In this document: piece after piece, positions 45,360 through 55,973 of the stretch | How the letters are laid out: every line of letters begins with the position of its first letter | Numbering within the stretch: the stretch's first letter is position 1 | Notes under the pieces: generated by a model | What the model was told of the DNA's origin: nothing | Databases searched by the model: none | What the model saw: only the letters and a program-made list of their open reading frames with translations | Position numbers and translations under genes: made by a program | Source: Acanthococcus lagerstroemiae | Taxonomy: Eukaryota; Arthropoda; Insecta; Hemiptera; Eriococcidae | Reading direction: 5' to 3' | DNA length: 64,000 bases | NCBI GenBank assembly: GCA_031841125.1 | Contig: CM063108.1 | Coordinates: 49,312,122 to 49,376,121, forward strand

Positions 45360-47000
45360 ATCTCCAAACTAGTAAAACGAGAAAAAACTCAAGAAACTAT
45401 TGCTCTTCATAAAGTCTGTGTTAATCTGTGCTCTCAGAGGGTTTTTTGACCCCCCCCCCTCCCCCATTAATAACTTTTTTGTAGTACATACGAAAGAAGG
45501 ATATATGAGCAATCATGTGGAAAATTTGAAGTATGTGTAGAATAATTTCAAGTTTGAAGACCGTATTCTCCATAGGTTTTGAGATTTTCGGATAAAACAA
45601 AAAAAAAACAACTTTATTTTGGGATTTCGAATCACCCATACAAATTAGTTTTTTCCCCTCTTGGGTCCGAGATTTTTTATCGACGGCTCTGCTTGTCAGT
45701 TCCTTACCACAAATTAGTTAGTTCATTCTCAGACTCGAGTATATCATCATATCCAACTTGAATGAGAAATGCAAATGTTTCAATTACTGCTCTGTCACTT
45801 CATGGACATCCGAAGGTTTCGCATTGTGAAAATTCGACTGGGGATTTTGAATGTACGCGCAAATAACGAAGCATCGGCGAAAACCTCATTTCATTTGTAC
45901 ATTAACTCTACAATAAGTAAGACTGGCGCGAAAACAACGCTTTTAGTTCAGTATGTTCGACATTTCAGACTACAATTGGCGAGCACAGCACTTGGGATGT
46001 CTCAACAACTCGTGTATTTAACGAGTGAAGTGAAGACTGTGATAAGTGCGCTTATTACGATACCGTCGAAAACCGAAACGTTGGCAGCGACCTTGCTGAA
46101 AGCAAATAAAACTCGTAAAATTATTTGTTTTGGAAAAGAAGAAGCAGTAACCGCTCAGGCCAGGCTTTGAAAGAGAAACGAAAAAACGAGAGAACATATT
46201 CGGCGAAAACTGTTTCGGTTTATTTGTATTTCATCTTTCGCACTAGAGTTTCTCATCTTCATTTTCAGCGGTTATTTTTACAGCACTCCGACCATCTTCT
46301 TCGCCTTTTCTTCGTTAGTAAACGTCAATGACTCGCGAAGGGTCTGAATTAAGCGTTCAGACATATCGACTTTTCGAGAGTATTCGCCTGAAGATGAATT
46401 TGTCAAGTCGAAAATTATAAGGCGCTGAAATCGGCAACCGAATAACTCTTGGAGGTAATTCATTATAGTTTGGAACCAACTGACGGACACATGGAGGGGG
46501 TGAATTGTTCTAAAGGCTGGCTGCTTTGAGTCTACATGAGAACGTGATGTTAAACTCGTGAAAATTATTGTTATTAGTTATTTTTGTTATTGGTCTGATA
46601 TATACAACATTAGTTTGAACAGGCAAAGGTCTCCCTCAGTCAGTCCCACTCACGTCTGTCTGTTGCTGCTCTATGGTACGTTTTATTCGTCAACGTATCA
46701 TCTATTTCATCCCCCCATCTTATTTTCTATCTTACTTTTTTTGTCGTTTCGTATCACCATCTGTCTCTTGCTTGTCTAGGTACCGCTCTGACAAAGTCTT
46801 TTATGTTTTCTGAATTTCATTTTTAAATAAAATTTTGTTTCTTATTGTGGCGTCTTTCCCAAATACTCGCTGGTAATGTATGTTAGAGATAGTGATACAT
46901 TAGGTCGCATCGACGTTGTATATTCAACCCGCTTTTTTTTTAAATCGTACACCCACATTCCTATCGGTGCTTGTGTTGTCTGTTAAGCGGTGAGTTTAGA
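45360..47000. other. No confidently assigned gene; two unassigned open frames
   Basis: A 133-codon plus frame at 45769-46170 and a 70-codon minus frame at 46278-46490 are open, but neither shows a motif I can name. The second has an amphipathic, E/K-rich end and could be a remnant. A C9/C5 run lies at 45451-45465. The rest is AT-rich without repeats shared with the window. Confidence 0.35.
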
Positions 47001-47249
47001 GATAGAGATTCTGTGGTACCTTACTCCTCCGCTCTCACTAGGCCCTGTTCCGACTGAGCCATCGCTTGGAACTCGTAAGGGCTGGCGCGCTAAGGACTGG
47101 TTGGTTGCTGCGGCGAGACCTTGCTAGAAACGCTTCCAGCCAGCCGGCGGTTCTGAGTGGAGAATAAAGGCCACACAGAGGGACAATAGCCCACGTGGAC
47201 GACCGTTGCCCAGCGGCCTCACATTAGTAACATCGACAAAAGGATACGC

Positions 47250-47890
47250 GGATTCGATGGCTGAACACTGTACCGAGTGCGGAAAGTTCGTTTCAAACGC
47301 AGCACTGTGCACCGGTTGCCAGACCAAAGCTGGTGACGAGAGAAAACCTGTCACAGTGCCGAAGAAGGTAGCCGGACCATTCCGAGGCGAAATCGATTGG
47401 AGAGTTGAAGGACAGTCGGCAGTAGCGTTCGCGATCTAAAAGTAGAGGTCGCGATAATCACTCGCGCGCTCCAGCTCCGAAAAGGTATGGGTCGCGCGGT
47501 CATACACACCCTTGTGTAAGCGAAATGCAGAATGCAAAGCCAAAGAGGCGTATCAGCCAGAAAAACTACCGCGGGAGCGCGTAGATTTTGCGAGCAACTC
47601 CCAAGGCAAATTGTGGCGTTTGTTCATATACGACCGGGAGAATATGGAATCAAATTCTTAATCGACACAGGTGCCGAAGAAAAGCGTTGAGAAATGCCAA
47701 CGAACGAACTTTGATTTATACGCTGCCAATGAAACCGTCATCAAGACTAATGGGCAGAAAGCGCTGAAAGAGTTCCGTTGGAGTTTTAGTGGCATATGTG
47801 GATCACGCTATGATGGGTGCAGATTTTCTCGCACATTACGACTTACTGCCAGTACTTGGAAGTAAAAACTGGTAGACAATGCTACGATGT
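47250..47890 (+). mobile_element. Ty3/gypsy-type retrotransposon remnant (gag end and aspartic protease)
   Basis: A frame from 47257 encodes a small Cys-rich start (CTECG, then CTGCQ). After frameshifts, 47615-47690 encodes GEYGIKFLIDTGAEE, the DTG active site of a retropepsin. 47790-47870 in another frame encodes VDHAMMGADFLAHYDLLP, the conserved GADFL segment at the end of gypsy proteases and the start of RT in Mag/Kabuki-like lineages. Most of gag and all of RT, RNase H and integrase are missing. I could not define LTRs. A dead fragment; not reconstructed here. Confidence 0.82.
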
Positions 47891-47989
47891 TGGTGGGAGC
47901 GTCTTAAGGAAACCTTGCTCAATACGGGCCGGGGTGACGAGGAACTATACTCTGGCCTGAAAAAATCTGATATTGTTAATTTTATTAAT

Positions 47990-48475
47990 GCATAATATTG
48001 TACCGCAATAAAGTGAGGAAGAAGGCGCAGACAGAGTGGTCGAGGCAGAGGATCGGCGGCCAAAGCTCTTCTGTTCAATCCCAGAGCTGCTATAGCTGCT
48101 ACGGACCCTCGGCAGGGCTCACCCCGCCGTCACCACCTTCCTGCGTCGTCACACGTATCAAGATGAAGAGGTGAGGGGTTAAGAAAAGAAGCGCATCTAG
48201 CTGTGGTGCACCTGAATTCCAGGTTGGTGAGCGTTGCCTCAGTCAGGAGGATGTCCCATAGTGGCCCTCGAAAAACAGCGCGAATACGAAGCGGACAGGC
48301 GAAATGGGGGCCTGAGCTAGCCTCAATGCATCCCTCTGGTCAGTAATGCGGTACTCGGAAGGGTAGTTTCCGGGGCCAGGGGTGCGGTGTCTGGGGAGCC
48401 ACTTCTGCATGTGTGCATCACCATACGCTCCACCAAGCATGGACCCCAATAAAGGTATTTTGATTTGATTCGATT
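47990..48475 (+). mobile_element. LINE 3'-end repeat, longest copy, with polyadenylation-like terminus
   Basis: It carries the whole family order: cagacagagtggtcgaggc, cggcagggctc, ccttcctgcgtcg, aagatgaagaggtgagggg, ccatagtggccc, tactcggaagggtagtttcc, ggggccaggggtgcgg and tgtgcatcaccatacg. It then ends accccaataaaggtattttg, which contains an AATAAA signal and a gattt-type end. This terminus suggests the true 3' end of a LINE. It abuts the gypsy remnant upstream. Confidence 0.82.
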
Positions 48476-49300
48476 TAGGTCCAAACGTTGTAGCGTAGGA
48501 GAGGGTAGCGGGCAACGGCTGAGGTGGACAGGCTGACTAGGTCGGTGATTGATTGAATAACGGGTTTCAATTATCGATATTCGTTGTTCGCAATTGCTGA
48601 CTGGTTCGGCCCGGTCGCTTGGACGTTCTGTGTTCATTGGAGTGAGCTGCTCTGGCATGGTATCGGTGAATTGAGATCGCAGCCGAAACATCGCCGCGAT
48701 AATCATGAGCTGAAAATAGCCGGGTGGCCGAGAAAAACGTCGAAAAAATTCGTTTGGTGTTCGGTATGCGGGAAAATTGAAGCGATTTAATAGTTCTTAA
48801 CCTGCATCGAAGCACATTTCTTTCAAGTTAAAAAAGAAAGGAGTCAAAATCAAATAATAAGTTTCCGAGAATGTATTCCATTCATTACTCAATACTTTCA
48901 ACAAAAGAAAATTAATCATTACCTAGTTTTAAAATATTCTGACGCCACCAGATACGTCGGATTTTTAAAAAAAAATCCTTGGTGTTACGAGCCACCAACA
49001 TGAGTGGCTGATAGTTAGACCACTGGAGCCACCAGAATGGCCACTATACCATAAGAGCCAAACCTGACCGTCTTCGAGACGTAATAGCAAGCAGTCGAAG
49101 GCTGAACTCACTTCGTGGTATCCTCGAGTAAACCCCGGAATCACCATGAACCAGCCCACAGGAACTTACGAAGCAGAAATGGGGGCAGAATCTCCAACAG
49201 CCTTCCGATCCAGCCGCCATATTAATTTTATGTTTTTTTTTTTTTTTTTTTTTTTTATCTAATCATGTTTTTCCCGAAAAGAGATTGAGGCTCTTTGAGA
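48476..49300. other. No recognisable gene; T24 tract at 49233-49256
   Basis: Open frames up to 82 codons are featureless. A run of 24 T lies at 49233-49256, just before the LINE, and could be the poly(A) tail of an unidentified minus-strand retroelement or a simple mononucleotide repeat. No match to other repeats here. Confidence 0.4.
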
Positions 49301-49795
49301 TTGCCGCACTGTTGTCGGCTGGACCTGGGGACTCACTCCCAAAATGATGCACTGGATATATACCGGTATAACATGTCCCAGAATCACATATGTGGCCATT
49401 GTGTGGTGGGGCCGGCCGGGTCCACCTGGCCAAAGTCAATCTCCAAAGGCTCGCGTGCGTGATGACAACAGGGGCAATGAGAACGGCGCCGACTAAGGCA
49501 CTGGAAAGGCTCCTAAACTTGCCACCACTTTACACTGCTATAGAAGCAACTGCGATGATGGCGGCTCATCATCTGGGCCAACCTAACCTTCAGGCCCAAA
49601 AAGCAAGCCACAGAAGGATATGGGAGATGATAGAGACGATGGAAAAATGCTTTGGGATGCCGAAAGATAGAATCGCGATGGAACACTTCATTGATCGCGA
49701 TGGAACACTTCATTGACAAGCCGTACCGTGCGTTGATACCCACACGGGAGGCTTGGGAAAAGAGGTAGCCACGCATCCTAGGGAAAGAGGAGACT

Positions 49796-50150
49796 GTGTG
49801 GTTTGCAGATGCCTCTAAGAATGGCCACGGTGTAGGAATCGGGATCATGAATGCAAAAGGCGCGGACAACTATTCAATGGCAACGCGCGAAGGCGTCACT
49901 ATCCTCCAGGCAGAGGTAATTGCGATCACGGTGGCCATTGATAGAAGACAGCAGAAGGGTCTTGTTAATAAGCAGTCAATCGGCTATTAAGGCACTATAT
50001 CGTCACACGAAACTGCATCCCTGGTGCTGGTGGAGTGTGCTAACAAATTATACACCCTGGCTCAGGAAAACCATGTCATCATACTACGGACACCGGGACG
50101 CTGCGGCATAAAAGGGAACATGATCGCTGACAAGCTAGCGAAGGAGGACA
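49796..50150 (+). pseudogene. RNase H domain remnant of the LINE
   Basis: RNase H1-fold domain that degrades the RNA strand during target-primed reverse transcription. The first catalytic Asp is visible in FADAS, the second acidic residue in LQAEV and the last in IADKLAKE. The usual DS in the third motif region reads SSQSAIKAL, so that acidic residue is altered. A frameshift near 49970-50020 splits the domain. It is not functional as it stands. Confidence 0.88.
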
Positions 50151-50659
50151 TAAAAAAGGAACTAGCAACACCCAGGCCGTGTCTTCCTGTAGCATACACC
50201 ATACAGCACCATAAAATCCAACGTTAAGGCATGGATAAGTAAGCAGACGGAAATGCACTGGCGGTCGGCCAGTGGCATGAAAGTAAGCAAAACACTGATA
50301 GAAGACGCCCCCAGTAAGTATGCCAAGTTCCTACTGGGGCTTGACAGGAAACATGCAAGGCTCATGGTCGGACTACCAACTGGTCATGGGGCCAGAAAAC
50401 ACATGTGGTATAAAATATGAGTGGTGAAAAGCGGCTCCTGTAGGTACTGCGGAGAAGAGGAAGAAACCTCGATCCATATCATATGTCAATGCCCAGCAAT
50501 AGCCGGGACAAGACGCGAAGCACTGATGGGACCAGAGTATCCAGCACCCAGTGAAGTCAAACGGATAGAACTCAGTACAATTCTCAATTTAGCTATAAAA
50601 GTGAGGCCACTGAGCTGATCCCGTTCGGCGGAGCTCACCCGTAGGCAAGGGCTGGGGCG

Positions 50660-50945
50660 GAGAGAGTACAAGAGTGAAGAGGAAGCGCGTCCGGCTGTGG
50701 GGGACCTGAATTCCAGGCTAGCGCTCAGGGAGCGCGGATCTCGGTCAGTAGGGAACCCCATGGTGGTCTTGGCAGGACGCGTGTACTGTTGCGGCACGGA
50801 GAAATTGGAGCTCAGGCCCGGCCCCAAAGCGTCCCTCCGGCCACTGATGCGATATTAGAAAGGGTAGTTTCCGGGGCCGGGGTGCGGTACCATAGGAGCC
50901 ACTTTGGCATGCGTACATCGCTATACGTTCCGCCATACCAACCTG
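50660..50945 (+). mobile_element. LINE 3'-end repeat directly following LINE coding sequence
   Basis: It begins about 40 nt after the stop of the C-terminal finger frame and includes agtgaagaggaagcgcgtcc, gaattccagg, ccccatggtgg, gatattagaaagggtagttt, ccggggccggggtgcgg and ttggcatgcgtacatcgc. Its location shows that the dispersed roughly 300-450 bp repeat is the 3' UTR of this LINE group, not an independent SINE. Confidence 0.82.
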
Positions 50946-50964
50946 AGGAATAGTGCAATGGACT

Positions 50965-52990
50965 ACAAAGTCTGGGCACTCAGCGCACACAGCACCACCT
51001 CACACAAATAATGATGATTTTCCCTGTTATTTTATTTATTTATTTTTTTAAAAGTTTTTTAGGCTGCTAAATTTAAGGGCGAGAACCACGGGCCGTTTAT
51101 TTACGTTTGTGAGAGGATCTAGGAAATTTTGAGGAAGGGGAAGCATATTCAGAACCGGGAATTTCGTTTTGTGTTTTCTGTTTTGCAGATTGGAAAGGTG
51201 TTCGAAGTGGAGGCCTCTCTTTCGTCACCGTGGACACTCAGGTATGTGGCCATTTATCTATTATCCGTAGTGTAAATTTAGATGTATTGTTCGTGAGTTA
51301 GGTCAAGGCGGGTGGAGGTTACTGTCTATGCTATTGTGGAGTGTTGTTGGAGGGTCACGTAGCTTGGGGCAGTTTGTGTTTTCGGCAGGGAGGGGCATCT
51401 TCTCACTCTACCAGAAACGATAAATATGTTATACATATGTGTTACTTTATTATCTCCATGTGTCCGTGGCCCACAGTTTTTACCTCGAGCTTTTTTTCTT
51501 TTTTCTTTTTTTCTTCTTTCTTTATTTTTTAGTAAATATAAATATCATCTCTAGTCACTATAGGCTATGAGTTTTATTTTTTTAGTGCTGATTCAATTCC
51601 AGCAGACGGAGGGGGGTGGATTTCCCCGGCACCCCGTTACAACGTGAAGGAAAATCATGGCTGGACTATGTGTCTAACTCTTAATTTTCCTAGGTTCGTA
51701 CAGATAACTCAACAAATGGGGGTGTAGTCAACCATGCAAGACATCGTAGCGGTGTAATCGTATTGGAGGCGCGTTAACAAGCTTTACTTCTTTTCGCTTG
51801 GATCTCCGAAGACGTCGACGCCGAATAAAGCCAATCTGGAGCTCGCCACCTAAGCGACCTTTACACGAGCGGCGAAGATTTCGAACGCGTGTCACTATAC
51901 GCTATGAAATCCATCGTCGCGCCGTCCGATAGACACGCAAATAAACTGCCGTTTAAACGTGTCACACGCCACGAACACGGCGCGTTAACTTGCCTTTATT
52001 TAAATATAAATTACCAAATTAACGTCGTATCGTGAGAGGGACCAGGGGGGAGGAGGTGAGAGGCAAAGCGGCGAAGACGGTCTCGTGCCCTCGCCTCGGC
52101 TCGCGCCCGTCGCGAATAACTCAGCCCCCGAGATAATTCGAAATTGCAACAACCTTTCCCATGTTCGGCTCTTCGGCTCTCTGTAGCCTTAATTTCACGC
52201 TTTCGAGAGCGTATCAACGTCGCGTCGCCCCCGCGCTGCCCATGGCCGCATCGGTCTTTCAACCGGCCACCCTGCAAACCCATTTAATTCCATGTTCCGG
52301 AGCTTTTAACGCGGATGTATACACGTTCGCTTTCGCACGAATACTCGCCAGCTCCTCGGACAAATTTTCTTTTTGTTTTCATCGGGGGGGGGGGGGCTGT
52401 GGACAACAGGCGTCGACGTGGCAGTTCCCTTTAATACGGTTAGGTTATATTATATACGTACGTTTGATAACATCTGCTTTAGATTCCAGTGTAGATTCGC
52501 TCAGCGGACGCTCAACGGCCGCACGGAGAGCCGAAAAAGCAAGAAGAGAAAAAAAAAAACATCAAACAGAATGTTACATCTGCGACCTCGCGCGCTTTTA
52601 CTACACCCCGGGCTTGCGTGGCTTTTCCGGGTGTGCAGGCATTTGACGAATATCTGATCGGGTCGGAAAAACAGCTAAGGATGGAGAGAGACAGAATCAA
52701 AACGGTGGATAACAATTGCTTTTGATGCGAAAAGAATTGAGACACACGCGGATAGCCGTAATTACAAATTTATTGTCGATGATAGCGAGAAATTTGAGGA
52801 TCGCCGGCTTGAAACAGGATAGGCAGCCAGTCGGCCAATGAAAATTGAGGTTTTTTAACACTGCAGAACGAACGCTAATTAGGACACTTTTCGCGACATT
52901 TCAAACGCCATCTGCGTAAGTTACATCGTGTGCCAGCGAACGATTAATGAAGAAGCATTGACAACAGGGTCATTATCCACAAGCCGAGAA
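50965..52990. other. No recognisable gene; CpG-rich from 51.8 to 52.7 kb
   Basis: A T/C-rich run occurs at about 51490-51530. From 51.8 kb the sequence is CpG-rich, with overlapping open frames up to 161 codons (52161-52646, plus) on both strands. The longest frame shows no domain and crosses a G11 tract near 52385. I regard it as composition-driven. Possibly unique host DNA. Confidence 0.4.
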
Positions 52991-52997
52991 CATTTTG

Positions 52998-53480
52998 TTA
53001 CCTGCAAACTTTGAACCCTAACCTTTGATTTTTTAAATTTTATTAATTTTTTGGGGGAGGAGGTTATTTTGGGTTACACAATAACATCCGCAACAAATTC
53101 CACCAATCCAATTCATCAGGACAATTAGCATTTTTTGAATGGAAAAAGCACAGGGATGTCCATTGTCGTGGATGTAATCATCTTGTCTCTCTTTATCTAA
53201 TTATTTGCTCTCAACCCGAGTCCTGGAATCTGCCCTTTCGAGCATTACTTCAGAGACGTCGGGGAGGCTGTTAGGCGGGCTGTCTTAGCCCTCTTCCCTT
53301 CTGGCCGAAAAACCGGCCTCGAAATCTGGCGAGTTGTTACGTGGGCTCGAACCCGGAACCTTCGAGTTCTGAGATCAATGCGCTATCCACTCGGCTAACC
53401 ACACCTCACTCGGCCAACCCGACCCCAAGCATCGTGTCTTAATACCTGTTCTATTTTTTTAAATTTTTGTTTCATTTTTC
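52998..53480 (+). repeat. Dispersed repeat, copy 2 (carries a SINE)
   Basis: Paralogue of 17691-17950 with the shared blocks listed there. It is continuous to tcatcttgtct, then interrupted by the SINE at 53189-53429, then resumes with cttaatacctgttct and atttttgtttca. The outer limits of the family are approximate because flanks diverge gradually. Confidence 0.85.
53189..53429 (-). mobile_element. tRNA-derived SINE, copy B, with target duplication
   Basis: On the minus strand it has GGTTAGCCGAGTGGATAGCG (A box) and GGGTTCGAGCCC (B box), followed by the body words ggccggtttttcggcc, cagcccgcctaacagcc and taatgctcgaaagggc, and a tail read as taattagataaag. It is flanked by catcttgtct (53179-53188) and catcgtgtct (53430-53439), a 10-bp duplication with one mismatch. 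The head has an extra partly duplicated ttggccgagtgag stretch. The empty site is visible at 17691-17950. Confidence 0.94.
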
Positions 53481-53689
53481 CTCAATAAAGAGGTATTATT
53501 ATTTAGAAAGACTGGACGTATGTGTTAAGAATTTCAGTTTTCAGTCAGTGGTTTCACATTTGCAGAAGAGGAGGCGTAAAGCTCTGTTACCAGAAATTGG
53601 GAATTTTTACCGCTCTTACATCCACCCATTGCGTACAGAATCGCAAATTATTATTTTTTGACGCTGCACTAGTCCGGAAGAGGATTCTG

Positions 53690-54029
53690 ACGTGGATGTG
53701 TCCAATGCGAAAAAGCAAAATCCCGCAAAAATAGTTTTTCAGAGAAACGTTACTATCGAGATGTAATTGCGTATTCCTCTATCTGCGGTCATTTGTTCCG
53801 TCATGTTTCGACCGGCTGACACCAAAAATGGCGACCGAAGCCGAGAATGGACGACTAAAAAGGCATTAAAATGTCAAGAAAATGATTTTGACAATGATGT
53901 GTTCAATGGCTCGCCACGCGAAAGAAGAAAATCCCGCAGAAAACGCTCGGCAAAAATAGTTTCGCAGAAATACGTTACTATCATGATGTAGCTGCGTATT
54001 CCTCTTTACGCGGTCATTCGTTCCTGTTC
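53690..54029 (+). repeat. Direct duplication of about 90 bp at 210-bp spacing
   Basis: 53718-53800 (aaaatcccgc, aaaatagttt, gttactatcgagatgta, gcgtattcctct, gcggtcatttgttcc) is repeated with small changes at 53929-54023. The segment between is open in one frame (53767-53991), and the duplicated part encodes a similar K-IV-x-Q-x-x-V-T-I-x-M string in both copies. No known family. It may be a repeat with vestigial coding potential. Confidence 0.6.
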
Positions 54030-54051
54030 GGGGGGGGGGGGCGAACAGGAA
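54021..54051. repeat. Perfect 10-bp hairpin with an 11-G loop
   Basis: Left arm ttcctgttcg (54021-54030), G11 (54031-54041), right arm cgaacaggaa (54042-54051), the exact reverse complement. The left arm overlaps the end of the duplicated segment at 53929-54023. Confidence 0.85.
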
Positions 54052-55590
54052 AAAGCAAATATGACTTACAATCGTAAGAGTCTTATATTCATAAAATTTG
54101 AAAAAACAAGTAAGTTAGTATTAGAAAAAAGAACGAAAGAAAGGTTTAGCTGGCTCTGAGTTGTGATAAAATCGTGAAACCAACTCTGAAAGGTGTCCTT
54201 GACTTTCACCACCAGATGGCGCTAGAAACTCGTGTTTTGATTATTTAGACTGAACGCGTGTGGGAAGTCAGATCTTCAATTATTGTTTCTACTAAACCAG
54301 TTTTACACACTGACTCTAAATAAGTTCCTAACATTTTTATTCAAGCCTTTTTGAACTTTCAAACAGGTCTTTTGACAACGAAAAATACAAAATTCTGACT
54401 TTAGAAGTCTTATTCAAGTTCCAAGGTCGCATTCGGAATCATAATAATAGTAGGTAATAGGTAACATAGAAGTTCCCGTCATTGAACCTTGTTGGATAAG
54501 CCCCGATTTTGGCACGGGCGCAAGGAAATTGCAGAGTCAAGAATTATGAATAAACCACCAAAGTACAACAAATTTCTACTTTGTTTAGTACTGGTGAATT
54601 GGACCCAACTTTTCTAAACGTACTTCCTTAGCTGATTCCAAATCAGATTTTGGATTTCACTCGACACCCTTCATTTTATTGTAAATAACCAGATCTTACA
54701 AGGGCTCACAGTATCGCATGTTTGGTGTTTTTCAGGTGTATTTTTAAACTTAGTTGAAATTTATTAGGGGAAAAACAACAGAAATTTGTATACTAGTATC
54801 TAGTAGGATTTTGAATTTCGTTTTTTTTTTCTGGCATAGTGGGCAATTTACTTAATGAAAAGCCCTATTTTACACTTTTGACATTATTAGAGAAAAATAT
54901 CTCCCGCATTCTACATCTGCCCTTCAATTTTTAGTATCAGTCTATTCTCAATTTTGAAAAGAAAGCATTACAAGGGTCAAAATTGCTAAAATTTAGATTT
55001 TATAAAACAGAACATAGAATACCTGTTTCTAGAATAATTTTTTGCACTGATTCCAAGTCCAACCTTAAAATTAAAATACAAGCCTTCTACAGTCAGAATT
55101 TTGCATTTTTGGGTTTCCAAAGGCTTGTTCTGAGAGTTCAAAAAAGGTTTTAAACAGAATTCTAAAAACGGAAGTGGAATCAGTGCATACAACTGGTCTA
55201 AAAACAGCTTTTATACTTAGGTTTAGTTTTATAAAGTCCTAGTATTAGCAATTGAACCTTCCAGCATTTTTCCCTCGAAAAAATACTGATATCGAAAGTT
55301 TCAGGTCAGATTTCGAATTACCGTGAAAAACGAGTTTAAAAAGTATATTTATCCTTACTTAAGTGCAAGAATTGTTTTTTCATTTGCATTTTTTGATTCC
55401 TCAATTTCAAAAATTCACGAAAAATTCAATTTTAAACATAGAAACAACTGTAGTTTTTGAGAATATTTAAAGTTTCATCTACTTTTAGGACATATCCATT
55501 ATATAATCGTCTTATTTCCTTCTGTATGGAAGGAATTCCGGCTCGATGCCATCAAAAAATATGATGAAAATCGAAATGAGAAGGACATCA
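54052..55590. other. AT-rich stretch without recognisable gene
   Basis: About 1.5 kb of AT-rich sequence in which words such as caagcc, ttctaaa and tttgaa recur loosely (54300-55200), suggesting an old decayed repeat. Open frames are at most 68 codons. No motif. Confidence 0.4.
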
Positions 55591-55606
55591 TGCTAAAAGC
55601 GGGTTA

Positions 55607-55936
55607 TTGTTAGAAAACGCAAACAACATGCCATCCTTCTTCACCTCGATCAAGAAAGAACTAGGTCTAAATGAAGAACAGACTTTGAAATTCAGTGAAA
55701 CCTTACAATCAGAAAAGTTCGTATCCATTGAAGTGGCGATAAAAGTGGTGCATGATATTGTTGAGGACAAGATCGATAGCGAAGAGGAGAAAAATGAGGA
55801 AATTATGTCGATAATTCGTGAGGAAAATGAGAAAATGAAGTCATTAATTGGTGAGAAGATGGAATTCATTTTAGTTGACGAAATATTTTTTGAAAAATCT
55901 TCAAGTAATGTACATACAAGGTTTCAAGGCTCGTGA
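55607..55936 (+). CDS. Hypothetical 109-codon charged protein, possibly a retrocopy remnant
   Basis: The frame begins with ATG-starting MLENANNMPSFFTSIKKELG and is rich in E, K and I with heptad-like spacing in the second half (EEEKNEEIMSIIREENEKM), so it is probably helical or coiled-coil. A second coding-like frame lies just upstream (55520-55600, reading ARCHQ... or FRLDAIKKYDENRNEKDIM depending on frame), hinting at a frameshifted longer protein. The stop is followed within about 20 nt by cattaaaa and an A15 run (about 55959-55973). I do not recognise the family. It could be a processed retrocopy, a transposon part or chance. Confidence 0.25.
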   Translation: MLENANNMPSFFTSIKKELGLNEEQTLKFSETLQSEKFVSIEVAIKVVHDIVEDKIDSEEEKNEEIMSIIREENEKMKSLIGEKMEFILVDEIFFEKSSSNVHTRFQGS

Positions 55937-55973
55937 AGCATAGCTTAATATTGTCATTAAAAAAAAAAAAAAA

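Larger units (their letters stand above)
49305..50960 (+). mobile_element. RNase H-bearing LINE (I/LOA/R1-like), 3' half
   Basis: Degraded but collinear. 49310-49400 reads WGLTPKMMHWIYTGITCPRI and AIVWWG (end of RT). 49420-49600 reads LQRLACVMTTGAMRTAPTKA followed by LERLLNLPPLY (the QR-a-iTGAmrttPt-ALe-lL motif). 49795-49990 and 50024-50150 give RNase H: WFADASKNGHG, LQAEVIAITVA and CGIKGNMIADKLAKE. 50440-50520 gives CRYCGEEEETSIHIICQCPA, the C-terminal C-x2-C-x7-H-x4-C finger. Several frameshifts separate these. The final roughly 300 bp are the LINE 3' repeat. Confidence 0.92.

Noticed and set aside
46900..47256. LTR of the gypsy remnant
   Set aside because: An aataaag word is present near 47164, but no matching second LTR or primer-binding site could be found.
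48323..48706. 127-codon minus-strand frame, and similar ones at 15266-15490 and 50486-50827
   Set aside because: Antisense to the LINE 3'-end repeat; similarity between them reflects the repeat, not a protein family.
52161..52646. 161-codon open frame
   Set aside because: CpG-rich composition, crosses a poly-G tract, overlaps other open phases, no domain.
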